A stretch of 25,677 nucleotides of DNA from CAJXZP01 sp047610145 (GCA_047610145.1 JBLFZF010000041.1:1-25677); one strand, 5' to 3'. Positions 15,407-24,871 are shown, counted from the stretch's first letter. The notes: generated by a model from the letters alone, not told the origin. Program-made: numbers and translations.

Positions 15407-18253
15407 ATGGAATACAGAAATTTCACAAGACGTCATGTCGGAGTAAATGATCATAATGAGGATCAAATGCTGGATTATTTAGGATACAAAAGTGTTGATG
15501 ATCTAATTGAGGATACTATACCGACTAACATTAGGTTAGATGGGCCACTTTCAGTGGGTGACAGTATGAGTGAACTAGAATATGGTAAACACATCACAGC
15601 AATAGCAGATAAGAACAAGCAGTTTCGTACGTATATTGGAATGGGTTACTACAATACAAATACCCCAGCAGTAATAAAACGGAATGTTTTTGAAAATCCA
15701 GGATGGTATACTGCTTATACTCCTTATCAAGCAGAGATTGCGCAAGGTAGATTAGAGGCTTTATTGAACTTTCAAACTATGATCGTTGATTTAACTGGTC
15801 TTCCATTAGCTAATGCGTCATTATTGGATGAGGCAACTGCAGCTTCTGAGGCTATGTTGATGTTTTATCATTTACGTTCCAGAAAAGAGGTGAAAGCTGG
15901 GGTCAATAAATTCTTTGTGGAAGAAAATATTTTTCCGCAAACGGTAGACGTTATTGTTTCTCATGCAAATGCTAGTGATATTGAGCTGGTTGTTGGAGAT
16001 TATGCCACTTTTAAGGGGGATGATTCTTTCTTTGGAGCGATCGTTCAGTATCCATCGGCTACTGGAAACGTATCGAATTACAAAGACTTTGCAAAAGCAA
16101 TGAATGAGGCGGAAATTAAATTAGCCGTTGTGTCTGATTTAATGGCGTTATCCATGCTGGAAGAACCTGGCTCATGGGGCGCTGATTGTGTGGTAGGTAA
16201 CTCTCAACGTATGGGTGTTCCGGTAGGGTATGGAGGTCCTCATGCGGCATTTATATCAACAAAAGTGGAATATAAGAGAAATCTTCCGGGTAGAATTATT
16301 GGAATTTCTCAAGATGCAGATGGTCGTCCAGCGTATCGTATGTCGCTTCAAACACGTGAGCAACATATCAAAAGAGAAAAAGCAACGTCTAATATCTGTA
16401 CTGCACAAGCACTACTTGCGGTAATGGCAAGTTTTTATGCGGTATACCATGGTCCAGACGGAATAAAGTCGATTACTTCTTTGATTCATGCAAAGGCAGT
16501 GACTCTTCATGGTGGAATTACATCTGCGGGGTACACCGCTATTAATGACTCTTTCTTTGATACGGTTTCATTTGAAGCAACGGCCGATCAAATTGCTCAC
16601 ATTCGTAAAAATGTGGAAGCGAAAGAAATTAATTTAAGATATTTTAAAGGTGGATTTGGCTTAAGTGCTGATGAAACAATGACTCTGCAAGATGTAAACG
16701 ATGTGATTACCGCTGTTGGCGGTCAAGCAGTGGCGTTATTCTCTGCGAAATCAGCAATTCCAGCCGATTTAGAAAGAAAATCAGAGTTTTTAACGCATCC
16801 GGTGTTTAGAAGCTATCATTCGGAGACAGAAATGATGAGATACGTAAAGAAATTAGAGAATAGAGACATGTCATTGACACACTCTATGATTGCTCTAGGC
16901 TCTTGTACGATGAAATTGAATGCTGCAAGCGAAATGCTTCCTCTAAGCCACCCTGGATTCTTAAATATTCACCCTTTTGCTCCAGTGAATCAAGCACAAG
17001 GCTATATCGACTTAATAAATGAGTTAGATAAAGATTTATCTGATATTACGGGGTTTGCTAAAATGAGCTTTCAACCAAATTCAGGGGCTCAAGGAGAGTA
17101 CACGGGTTTAAAAGTAATTCAAGCATACCATAAGCATAATAAAGATGTAGATAGAGATCTATGTTTGATTCCTGCTTCAGCTCATGGCACCAATCCTGCA
17201 TCAGCAGTAATGGCGGGGATGAAGGTGATGATTGTAAAGAGTTTGGAAAATGGAAACATTGATGTAGACGATTTGCGTGAAAAAGCGGAAGCAAATAAAG
17301 ATTCTCTTGCTGCTTTGATGATTACTTATCCAAGTACTCATGGGGTGTATGAAGCTTCTGTAAAAGAGATTATGGAAATCATTCACATTAACGGTGGATT
17401 AGTATACATGGACGGGGCAAATATGAATGCACAAGTAGGATTAACTTCTCCTGGGTTTATTGGAGCAGATGTATGTCACTTGAACTTGCATAAAACGTTT
17501 GCAATCCCTCATGGTGGTGGCGGTCCTGGAATGGGCCCAATTGGTGTCGTTGAAAAACTAGTTCCATTTTTACCTAATCATACATTGATTGAAGTGAGCG
17601 GAAAAGACGGTATTCATGGCGTAAGTGCAGCTCCTTTTGGTAGTGGTTTGATTTTGCCAATTTCTTATGGCTATATCAAAATGCTAGGTACCTCTGGTTT
17701 AGAACGGTCCACTAAAGTGGCCATTTTAAATGCCAACTACATGCGTAAAAAATTCGAGGAAAACGGATTTGATTTATTGTATAAGGGAGAACGAGGATGT
17801 GTTGCCCACGAAATGATTGTTGATTTCCGTAAGTATAAAGCTGACGGAATTGAGGTGGTAGATGTTGCCAAACGTTTGATGGATTACGGATTTCATGCGC
17901 CAACTGTATCTTTCCCGGTTGCGGGTACTTTAATGATTGAACCTACCGAGTCGGAGTCTAAAGCAGAGTTAGATCGTTTCATTTTAGCTTTAGTGAGCAT
18001 TAAAGCAGAAATTGAAGCGGTGGTAAATGGATCAGTAGATAAAGAAGATAACGTCTTGAAAAATGCACCGCATACTTCAAGAATGGTTTCTTATGATGAT
18101 TGGACTAAACCATATTCAAGAAAAGAAGCCGCCTATCCTGTAGATTATTTGCTGGACGCTAAATTTTGGCCACATGTACGAAGAATTGATGATGCCTATG
18201 GAGATAGAAATTTGATATGTAGTTGTCTGCCAATTTCGGCTTACGAAGATTAA
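15407..18253 (+). CDS. gcvP: Glycine dehydrogenase (aminomethyl-transferring), P protein of the glycine cleavage system
   Basis: This PLP enzyme decarboxylates glycine and passes the aminomethyl group to the lipoyl arm of the H protein. The 948-residue chain is the single-polypeptide form, with both halves fused; some bacteria use split GcvPA and GcvPB. The N-terminal half starts FTRRHVGV and contains YIGMGYYNT. The C-terminal half has GSCTMKLNAASEM and HLNLHKTFAIPHGGGGPG, where Lys696 is the expected PLP Schiff-base lysine followed by the glycine-rich loop. No gcvT or gcvH is in the window, so the other subunits are encoded elsewhere. No glycine riboswitch fold is apparent in the short upstream region. 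Confidence 0.98.
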   Translation: MEYRNFTRRHVGVNDHNEDQMLDYLGYKSVDDLIEDTIPTNIRLDGPLSVGDSMSELEYGKHITAIADKNKQFRTYIGMGYYNTNTPAVIKRNVFENPGWYTAYTPYQAEIAQGRLEALLNFQTMIVDLTGLPLANASLLDEATAASEAMLMFYHLRSRKEVKAGVNKFFVEENIFPQTVDVIVSHANASDIELVVGDYATFKGDDSFFGAIVQYPSATGNVSNYKDFAKAMNEAEIKLAVVSDLMALSMLEEPGSWGADCVVGNSQRMGVPVGYGGPHAAFISTKVEYKRNLPGRIIGISQDADGRPAYRMSLQTREQHIKREKATSNICTAQALLAVMASFYAVYHGPDGIKSITSLIHAKAVTLHGGITSAGYTAINDSFFDTVSFEATADQIAHIRKNVEAKEINLRYFKGGFGLSADETMTLQDVNDVITAVGGQAVALFSAKSAIPADLERKSEFLTHPVFRSYHSETEMMRYVKKLENRDMSLTHSMIALGSCTMKLNAASEMLPLSHPGFLNIHPFAPVNQAQGYIDLINELDKDLSDITGFAKMSFQPNSGAQGEYTGLKVIQAYHKHNKDVDRDLCLIPASAHGTNPASAVMAGMKVMIVKSLENGNIDVDDLREKAEANKDSLAALMITYPSTHGVYEASVKEIMEIIHINGGLVYMDGANMNAQVGLTSPGFIGADVCHLNLHKTFAIPHGGGGPGMGPIGVVEKLVPFLPNHTLIEVSGKDGIHGVSAAPFGSGLILPISYGYIKMLGTSGLERSTKVAILNANYMRKKFEENGFDLLYKGERGCVAHEMIVDFRKYKADGIEVVDVAKRLMDYGFHAPTVSFPVAGTLMIEPTESESKAELDRFILALVSIKAEIEAVVNGSVDKEDNVLKNAPHTSRMVSYDDWTKPYSRKEAAYPVDYLLDAKFWPHVRRIDDAYGDRNLICSCLPISAYED

Positions 18254-18266
18254 TATTTAAATTATG

Positions 18267-18295
18267 CAGGGGGAATTCAATAGCGTTCCCCCTTT
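18267..18295 (+). terminator. Probable terminator or attenuator after gcvP
   Basis: GGGGGAA (18269-18275) pairs with TTCCCCC (18286-18292) around a 10-base loop, followed by TTT. The T tail is short. The next gene starts only 17 bases later with no clear promoter of its own, so some read-through from gcvP is possible. Confidence 0.6.
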
Positions 18296-18312
18296 CTCAT
18301 ATACTATAACGA

Positions 18313-20370
18313 ATGAAAAATTACTTTTTATTAGCCTTGTTTTTGGGTGTTTCTGCTTTCGGATTTAGTCAGATTACCCAATCTGCAATTAAATCGTTTG
18401 AGTCTAAAAATTTAGATGCTATTGAATCAGTTGGTCTGCGGGCTTCAGGAGCTCCAAACTCTATTGCATCAGTCGACACCCTTTGGTTTGATGATTTTTC
18501 AGATACCTTAAGCTGGAATTATATAGGTGGTGTAGATGAATGGAATATTGACGATTCATTAACACCATCGTTGATTTCTCAGGGGTTTGACGATGTGTTA
18601 TTGTCAGCTTCAGGAGGTAATTTCGCTATGATTGATTCTGACGGTTCAGGTAGTACAGGTGTCCAAGATGCCTTGATCGAATATATTGGAGGAGGTATTG
18701 ACTGTAGTTCCTCTTTGAATGTGCAATTAGTTTTCGATACCTATTTAAGGCAGTATCAGGAAACACGTCAAGTTTTGGTATCTAACGATGGAGGACTGGT
18801 TTGGGACACAATAAATGTTCTTACCCAGTTTGGAGGGTCAACATCAAGTTCAAATCCTTTTACCGAGTATGTAGATATTTCTGCAGCAGCAGGTGGGCAA
18901 TCTAATGTGATGATAAAATTTAGATACGTGGGTTCGTTTGATTGGTTTTGGGCTATCGATGACGTGTTAATTACCACCATTCCAAATAACGAAATTGAAT
19001 TAGTGCAAGAATTGTATAATGGACAATCAGATCTAACGTATGCGAATTACTATAGTATGATTCCACTGAAACAAGCAGATTCCGTCAGTTTATTGTTTGC
19101 CGCAATAGTTAGAAATAACGGAACGGTTGATCAAACAAATACAAACGTAGTGGTAGATGTTGCATTCAACGGAGCTTCTATGTTTTCAGATACAACAGAT
19201 TCGGTAACTATAAACTCGAGTATGGAACATTCATTTGATTTTATGAATGCTTTTGTGCCAGATAGCGGATTAGGAATATACGACTTAAGGTTTGAAACTA
19301 GGTCAGATTCAATAGATGTATTGCCTGTAAATAATGTAATTACGAATCAATTCGAAGTTTCCAGTTATCAATACAGAAGAGATAATGATTCGGTAAATTC
19401 AGATAATTGGTATGCGGTTTCTAATTCTTGGGAAATGTTATTGAAATATGAGCTATACACACAGGATACTATCGTAGGGTTATCTACCTATTTCCCATTT
19501 AACTTTTTAACCAATAGAGGTTTGGCGGAAGGAGATTCCATTTCTTATTATGTATACGAGTCAAGCGATTTAGTAAACCCTATTTCTGTAAATGAAAACT
19601 ATATTATTCAACAAAGTGATGTGAATTCTTGGGTTTCACTTCCGATGCCATTTGAAACATTAACGAAAGGTATTTATTACGTGGGCTTTAGAATTAATAC
19701 AAATAATGGTTCTGTAGGAACGAATAGTAATATGAACGGGAGTACTGCTCCTTTAACAGTTTTGGTACGTACAGATGCTTTAGCCTCGAACGATCCTTGG
19801 CAATTCACTACGTCATTTACTCCGTTTGTGCGCGTGTTTACAAAAACGGATAATGGATGTACTGGAGTGAGTATAGATATTGATTTATTGGTGACCGATA
19901 CCCTAGAGATTGGTGCGGTTGAAACGACTGTTTCGGGTAGCGGAGCTGCTCCTTTTAACTACTCTTGGACAGGACCTAATGGGTTTGCAGCTACGACTAA
20001 AAATTTAACAGGATTAGAAGAGCAAGGAAATTATTATTTAACGGTAACAGATATCTTTGGGTGTGAAGGAAAAGACACGGCTATGGTGGCTGGATCCGTT
20101 TCCATTGAGGAGTTAAAAAGTGTATTTGAATTTAATGTGTCTCCTAACCCAAATAATGGAGTTTTTAAGTTACACGGAACTACTTTAGCTCCGGGAGAAT
20201 ACTCCGTAACTGTACTTAATATGTTGGGGGCTATTGTTTTTCAAAACATGATCAAAGTAACAAGTGATTTCTCCCTGAGTTTTGATCTTCAGAGTCAAAA
20301 ATCAGGTATCTACGTGGTGACAATTTCTAATGATACAGTACATTCTTTTCAAAGAGTATTGAAACATTAG
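18313..20370 (+). CDS. T9SS cargo protein, paralogue 1 (cleaved-adhesin-like, SprB-like and type A sorting domains)
   Basis: 685 residues. The signal peptide is MKNYFLLALFLGVSAFGFSQ. A cleaved-adhesin (choice-of-anchor J type) domain follows at about 55-225, with WFDDFSDTLSWNY and WAIDDVLI at its ends. Then come an Ig-like region (about 236-355; YYSMIPLKQAD...NNGTVDQTNT), a beta-rich module (about 365-515), an SprB-like repeat (about 530-590; APFNYSWTGPNGF...YLTVTDIFGC) and a type A T9SS sorting domain from residue 607 (SPNPNNG) to the end. The protein should cross the outer membrane by T9SS and be released or anchored at the surface. It is the most divergent intact member of the four-copy tandem array. 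Its role, such as adhesion or binding of polymers, is inferred from domains only. No good promoter is seen between the gcvP hairpin and its ATG. Confidence 0.88.
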   Translation: MKNYFLLALFLGVSAFGFSQITQSAIKSFESKNLDAIESVGLRASGAPNSIASVDTLWFDDFSDTLSWNYIGGVDEWNIDDSLTPSLISQGFDDVLLSASGGNFAMIDSDGSGSTGVQDALIEYIGGGIDCSSSLNVQLVFDTYLRQYQETRQVLVSNDGGLVWDTINVLTQFGGSTSSSNPFTEYVDISAAAGGQSNVMIKFRYVGSFDWFWAIDDVLITTIPNNEIELVQELYNGQSDLTYANYYSMIPLKQADSVSLLFAAIVRNNGTVDQTNTNVVVDVAFNGASMFSDTTDSVTINSSMEHSFDFMNAFVPDSGLGIYDLRFETRSDSIDVLPVNNVITNQFEVSSYQYRRDNDSVNSDNWYAVSNSWEMLLKYELYTQDTIVGLSTYFPFNFLTNRGLAEGDSISYYVYESSDLVNPISVNENYIIQQSDVNSWVSLPMPFETLTKGIYYVGFRINTNNGSVGTNSNMNGSTAPLTVLVRTDALASNDPWQFTTSFTPFVRVFTKTDNGCTGVSIDIDLLVTDTLEIGAVETTVSGSGAAPFNYSWTGPNGFAATTKNLTGLEEQGNYYLTVTDIFGCEGKDTAMVAGSVSIEELKSVFEFNVSPNPNNGVFKLHGTTLAPGEYSVTVLNMLGAIVFQNMIKVTSDFSLSFDLQSQKSGIYVVTISNDTVHSFQRVLKH

Positions 20371-20389
20371 TGTACAAAAAAACATAAGT

Positions 20390-20428
20390 AAAGGCCCTAC
20401 TAGAAATATCTAGTAGGGCCTTTTTTTT
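20390..20428 (+). terminator. Strong intrinsic terminator after paralogue 1
   Basis: AAAGGCCCTACTAGA (20390-20404) pairs with TCTAGTAGGGCCTTT (20409-20423) around a 4-base loop and continues into eight T residues (20421-20428). Confidence 0.93.
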
Positions 20429-20500
20429 GAGTGCATTTATTATTTAACAATAAATTATTGCCATTAGTAAGGCATATTCGTATTATTCTAGTAGGAATGG

Positions 20501-20531
20501 TTGCAGCGCGGCTTTTATAGGGTTATATTTG
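20501..20531 (+). promoter_or_regulatory. Promoter of paralogue 2
   Basis: TTG (20501-20503), a 20-base spacer and TATATTTG (20524-20531) form the best plus-strand Bacteroidota promoter in the window. The leader before the ATG at 20563 would be about 25 bases of very AT-rich sequence, which favours strong translation initiation in this phylum. Confidence 0.7.
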
Positions 20532-20562
20532 GAGCCTAAATAATTAAATTAATTAATAAATT

Positions 20563-22680
20563 ATGAAAAAATCATTACTATCAATCATGGGGGTTGCAGT
20601 AACTGCATTTGCTTTTGGGCAAGTGGCAAACGTTGCTCCAAGTACTCATAAACTGTTGCAAAAAAATGGTTCTGAGCAAAAAACAGAAGCAGGAACAACA
20701 ATTTCTACTACTCGTGCTGCAGGAAACGGAACTTCTGCATTAGGAGCTACTATTTTCACAGAAACCTTTGGTGCTGGTTTAGCAGGTGATGGCTCTAACG
20801 GAGCTTGGACTTCTAACGGTAAAGATGGTTCTGGTGTGACTGATCCAGATGCAGTTTGGGAATACAGAGGAACGGCAACGACTCCAGATAATACAGTAGG
20901 TTCTCGTGGAGCATACATGGTGGCACAAACACCTATTTCTTCACCATCTGCTGCTAACGGTTTCTTTATTTATGATTCAGATTTTTTAGATAACGCTGGT
21001 GTTCAAGGTGCTTTTGGAACAGGTGATTCTCCAACTCCTCACGAGTCTTGGTTAGTTTCTCCTGCATTTTCAACAGTAGGTTCAAGTGATATCGTTATTA
21101 ACTTCAATACATATTTCAGAAGATTTCAAGGAGATGCATACGTATTATTATCTATTGATGGTGGTACTACTTGGGGTGATTCAGTTACAATTATGGATAC
21201 CGATTTTGGTGTGAACCTTGCAAGTGGTGTAAGTGATGAAGTGAACTCTAAAGTGAACTTCATGGCAAACAGTGCTAATTGTAAAATCGCATTTTATTTT
21301 GACGGTATCACTAACGGTGACGGATATTATTTCGTGACTATTGATGATGTTGTAATTGCGGAAGCTCCAGACAATAACTTGTCTTTTGATGGTAACTATT
21401 ACAGAACTCAAATTGATACAGGTTCTACGTTGTATTATTCTATGGTTCCTGCTGTTTTAGCTGCTTTGGATACTATCCAGTTTAGTGCAAACATTTCTAA
21501 TAAAGGTGCTATTGATCAAACAAACACGCACTTTTTGAACAATATTAGTACTCCAGCTGGAATGATGGCTTGGAGTTCAGATTCTATTACTTCAATTTCT
21601 GGAGCTAATGATTCATTGGTTATTGCTCAAGAACTTGTTTTAGATGCAGGTATTGGATCTTATTATTGGGCATCTTCAGTATTGTCTGCGGATTCTACGG
21701 ATGATATTCCTTTAGATAACGGAACAGATACGGTATTTGTTGATGTAACTGACTCTACATATGCTAGAGATTTTAACGCAAACGGTAATAGCTGGTATGG
21801 TGCTGGTTCTTCTTTTGAGATAGGCCCATTATTTGATATTTATGATACTGTTAAAGCTACTTCAGTGACTTTAGCTGTGGGAACACAGTCTACTCCAGGT
21901 GAAGCTATCTCTATCTATATTTATGACGGAACTTTAACTACTCCTATTGCATCAAGAGAGTTTATTACGTTAACTGCTGCTGAAATTGGTGTTCTTGCTA
22001 CTTTTGAAATTCCAGAAGTATTGCTAGTACCAGGTCAGTACATCGTAACCTTTAAAACGTATTCTGATGCAGTTACTTTCCCACGTTCTCCAGTAGATGC
22101 AGATGATCAAACTGTATTTGTAGATCCTTCTGCAGGTGGAACTTGGTTTTTTACAGCAGCTATTCCAGTAGTGAGATTAAATGTTTCTACTGATTTATGG
22201 GTGTGTGATTTAAGTGCTTCTGCTCTTCAAACAGGTAACAATGCTGCTTTAGCAAGTGCTACTGGTGGTACAGCTCCATTTAGCTTTGTGTGGTCTGATG
22301 GTCAGGTTACTGCAGCTGCTACTGGTTTAGGGTCTTCAATGTCTCATACAGTAAGTATTACAGATGATAGTGCTTGTACAGCTTCTTCTATTGTTGAAAT
22401 TATATCTGGTGTTGTTGAAGCAGGAATTGAAGGTGATATTACTTTATTCCCAAATCCTAACAACGGTGAGTTTCAATTAAACTTAGACAACGTTGAAAAC
22501 GGAGTTTACAATGTGTCTGTTAAAAACATTATTGGTCAAAATATTTACCAAAATGTAATTAGCGTAACAGGAAGTTACAACGCAAACGTAAAGTTAGCGA
22601 ACATGCAAAACGGAATTTACTTTATGGAAATTTCTAACGAAAATGGTGACGCTTCTGTGATCAGATTTGTAGTTAAATAA
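20563..22680 (+). CDS. T9SS cargo protein, paralogue 2 (cleaved-adhesin-like, SprB-like and type A sorting domains)
   Basis: 705 residues. The signal peptide is MKKSLLSIMGVAVTAFAFGQ. Next are a Thr/Ser/Ala-rich linker (about 25-62), a cleaved-adhesin-like domain (about 63-266, starting TIFTETFGAG and ending YFVTIDDVVI) and an Ig-like region (about 271-400; YYSMVPAVLAALDTIQFSAN). A conserved beta-rich module follows (about 406-545; WYGAGSSFEIGPLFD, EAISIYIYDG, PIASREF, LLVPGQYIV), then an SprB-like repeat (about 546-615) and the type A sorting domain from residue 624 (LFPNPNNG). Two Cys, in LWVCD and DDSAC, may form a disulfide. By eye, codons lean to GGT, GCT and AAC more than in its neighbours. 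With the good promoter this suggests high expression. It is an independent unit between two terminators. Ligand and role are unknown. Confidence 0.9.
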   Translation: MKKSLLSIMGVAVTAFAFGQVANVAPSTHKLLQKNGSEQKTEAGTTISTTRAAGNGTSALGATIFTETFGAGLAGDGSNGAWTSNGKDGSGVTDPDAVWEYRGTATTPDNTVGSRGAYMVAQTPISSPSAANGFFIYDSDFLDNAGVQGAFGTGDSPTPHESWLVSPAFSTVGSSDIVINFNTYFRRFQGDAYVLLSIDGGTTWGDSVTIMDTDFGVNLASGVSDEVNSKVNFMANSANCKIAFYFDGITNGDGYYFVTIDDVVIAEAPDNNLSFDGNYYRTQIDTGSTLYYSMVPAVLAALDTIQFSANISNKGAIDQTNTHFLNNISTPAGMMAWSSDSITSISGANDSLVIAQELVLDAGIGSYYWASSVLSADSTDDIPLDNGTDTVFVDVTDSTYARDFNANGNSWYGAGSSFEIGPLFDIYDTVKATSVTLAVGTQSTPGEAISIYIYDGTLTTPIASREFITLTAAEIGVLATFEIPEVLLVPGQYIVTFKTYSDAVTFPRSPVDADDQTVFVDPSAGGTWFFTAAIPVVRLNVSTDLWVCDLSASALQTGNNAALASATGGTAPFSFVWSDGQVTAAATGLGSSMSHTVSITDDSACTASSIVEIISGVVEAGIEGDITLFPNPNNGEFQLNLDNVENGVYNVSVKNIIGQNIYQNVISVTGSYNANVKLANMQNGIYFMEISNENGDASVIRFVVK

Positions 22681-22696
22681 TTGAACTAATTATTTG

Positions 22697-22729
22697 AAAA
22701 GCCCGCTCGTAAGAGCGGGCTTTTTTTTT
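22697..22729 (+). terminator. Strong intrinsic terminator after paralogue 2
   Basis: AAAAGCCCGCTC (22697-22708) pairs with GAGCGGGCTTTT (22713-22724) around GTAA, followed by a run of T residues to 22729. The stem is nearly identical to that after paralogue 3. Confidence 0.95.
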
Positions 22730-22765
22730 CGCTTTTTTTGAGATGCATAAGACTTACATGGACGG

Positions 22766-22797
22766 TTTTAGGCTTAATAGAATTAAGGTTACTTTTG
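22766..22797 (+). promoter_or_regulatory. Candidate promoter of paralogue 3
   Basis: TACTTTTG (22790-22797) matches TAnnTTTG; TTTT (22766-22769) lies 20 bases upstream as an imperfect -33. The AT-rich leader before the ATG at 22829 is about 25 bases, as for paralogue 2. Confidence 0.55.
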
Positions 22798-22828
22798 AAT
22801 TAATTATTAACTTGAAAATAAAGTATTT

Positions 22829-24871
22829 ATGAAAAAGATATTACTTATTGTATTTGGAAGTGTTTTGGGCTGTGGTTTAATTGCTCAAACCATCCATAAA
22901 TCAACTTTTAAACCCATAAATAATGTAATCGATACACATTATAAACTCAACCAAAATACAGGGGCCGTTCGAACCCCTGAAGCTGCGGGTGATACCGTTT
23001 GGGTAGAAGATTTTGGTGGTGGAATACCTGCCGGTTGGACATTGAGCGGTGCGAATACAGCTGATTGTCCATGGAAATATACTACCGTAGGTTCGGTAGG
23101 TTTTTTTAATGGAGGAAATTACCCAGCTGCAGCTCCAGCAATGAATTCAGCTACTGCAGCAAACGGGTTTCTTATTTGTGATCCTGATTCTGCCAATCAA
23201 AATTTGTACGGTCAACCTTCGGGGTCTAACTATCAATATTTAGATTCGTATATCACAACTTCAGCGATAGACTTAACCGGTCAGCCTTCGGTTCGCTTAG
23301 AGTTTGAACATTCATTTAGATACAATAACTCGCCTGATTTAGAGGTGAGCGTAAGTACGGATGGTTTGAATTGGACAGATTATACAGCGCAAGGAAATAT
23401 AGCAGCTAATCAAGGTTCTCCAGACCCAGTTACTTTTTCTATGGACGTATCTTCTATTATTGGAGGCAGTGCCACGGCTTATATTAAAATTGGATGGTCA
23501 GCTCGTGTGTATTATTGGATGGTAGATGATATTCGTTTAACGGTACCTCCTGCAAATGACTTGGTATTTAAAGGAAACTATTATCAAACTCAACGAGATA
23601 CAGGAACAGCTCAATATTATACACGTCTTCCATTAAGTCAGGCTGTATTAGAAACGATCCAGTTTAGTGCGAACGTAGAGAATACAGGCTCAGCTATGCA
23701 GCCAAATACGAAGTTTACTAATGGCATTACCACACCTGCTGGTTTTACCCAATACACCTCTAATACCTTGAATACGGCTTCTGGAGTGACAGATTCTTTA
23801 ATTATTGCAAATACCTTTGGGTTTAATGATGGTGTAGGAATGTATTCATTCAGCTATGCAACTTCATCAGATTCTGTGGATAGTAATCCAAATGATAATG
23901 TACTAGATACGGTGACCGTTGAAGTGACAGATTCTACGTATTCTAGAGATAGAAATGCCGCAGGTAATTTTTGGTACGGTGCGGGTTCTTCTTTTGAAAT
24001 AGGCCCATTATTTGATGTTTTAGATACCGTAAAAGCAACCTCTGTTAGTATTGCAGTAGGAGAGAATTCAGTCGCTGGCGAAGCCATATCAATTTATATT
24101 TATGATGGTTCTTTAACCGTTCCAATTGCTTCAAGAGAGTTTATAATCTTAGATTCGGCTTCTATTGGGAGTTTAGTAACGTATGCTATTCCAGAGGTGT
24201 TGTTACTTCCTGGTCAGTATATTGTCACGTATAAAACGTATTCAGATCAGGTATTCTTTCGAGTATCCGAATTCACTTCAGATCCTCAAACTATTTTTGT
24301 AGATGTGAGTTCAAGTGGAACATTTGGTTGGACTACTTCATCTCCGGTGGTACGTTTAAATGTATCGGATAATCTTTGGGTATGTGATTTAAGTGCTACG
24401 GCATTGCAAACAGGAAATAATACCGCTGTGGCAAATGCAACTGGTGGTACTGCACCATTCAATTATGCCTGGTCTAATGGTACCTTTGCTTCTACTGCAA
24501 CGGGTTTAACTTCTAGTGCAAGTCCTGGCTTTGAGCATACCGTTACGATTACTGACGATAGCGCTTGTATTTCTTCTGCTACAGTTAATATCGTTACAGG
24601 TATTATTGAATCTGGAATAGATGGAGATATTTCGCTATACCCAAATCCAAATAACGGAGATTTCCAATTAGACTTAGCTAACGTGGTAAATGGAATTTAT
24701 ACCATATCTGTTAAAAATATTATTGGTCAAAATGTGTATCAAAATGTAATTAATGTAATGGGTAACTATAATGCAAACGTGAAATTAGCGAACATGCAAA
24801 ATGGAATTTACTTTTTAGAAATTTCAAATGAAGATGGAGATTCCTCTGTTATTCGATTCATAGTGGAATAA
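22829..24871 (+). CDS. T9SS cargo protein, paralogue 3 (cleaved-adhesin-like, SprB-like and type A sorting domains)
   Basis: 680 residues. The signal peptide is MKKILLIVFGSVLGCGLIAQ. The order is the same as in paralogue 2: cleaved-adhesin-like domain (about 52-240; DTVWVEDFGGGIPAGW at its start, YYWMVDDIRLT at its end), Ig-like region (about 243-370; YYTRLPLSQAVLETIQFSAN), conserved module (about 377-515; WYGAGSSFEIGPLFD, EAISIYIYDGSL, LLLPGQYIV), SprB-like repeat (about 516-590) and type A sorting domain from residue 599 (LYPNPNNG). The Cys pair in LWVCD and DDSAC is kept. The C-terminal two thirds are very close to paralogue 2, while the adhesin domain differs strongly in sequence and length. 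It should be secreted by T9SS; the ligand is unknown. Confidence 0.9.
   Translation: MKKILLIVFGSVLGCGLIAQTIHKSTFKPINNVIDTHYKLNQNTGAVRTPEAAGDTVWVEDFGGGIPAGWTLSGANTADCPWKYTTVGSVGFFNGGNYPAAAPAMNSATAANGFLICDPDSANQNLYGQPSGSNYQYLDSYITTSAIDLTGQPSVRLEFEHSFRYNNSPDLEVSVSTDGLNWTDYTAQGNIAANQGSPDPVTFSMDVSSIIGGSATAYIKIGWSARVYYWMVDDIRLTVPPANDLVFKGNYYQTQRDTGTAQYYTRLPLSQAVLETIQFSANVENTGSAMQPNTKFTNGITTPAGFTQYTSNTLNTASGVTDSLIIANTFGFNDGVGMYSFSYATSSDSVDSNPNDNVLDTVTVEVTDSTYSRDRNAAGNFWYGAGSSFEIGPLFDVLDTVKATSVSIAVGENSVAGEAISIYIYDGSLTVPIASREFIILDSASIGSLVTYAIPEVLLLPGQYIVTYKTYSDQVFFRVSEFTSDPQTIFVDVSSSGTFGWTTSSPVVRLNVSDNLWVCDLSATALQTGNNTAVANATGGTAPFNYAWSNGTFASTATGLTSSASPGFEHTVTITDDSACISSATVNIVTGIIESGIDGDISLYPNPNNGDFQLDLANVVNGIYTISVKNIIGQNVYQNVINVMGNYNANVKLANMQNGIYFLEISNEDGDSSVIRFIVE

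Noticed and set aside
20646..20918. 90-residue minus-strand open frame rich in Pro, Val and Glu
   Set aside because: A mirror of the Thr/Ser/Ala-rich coding region of paralogue 2; no independent support.
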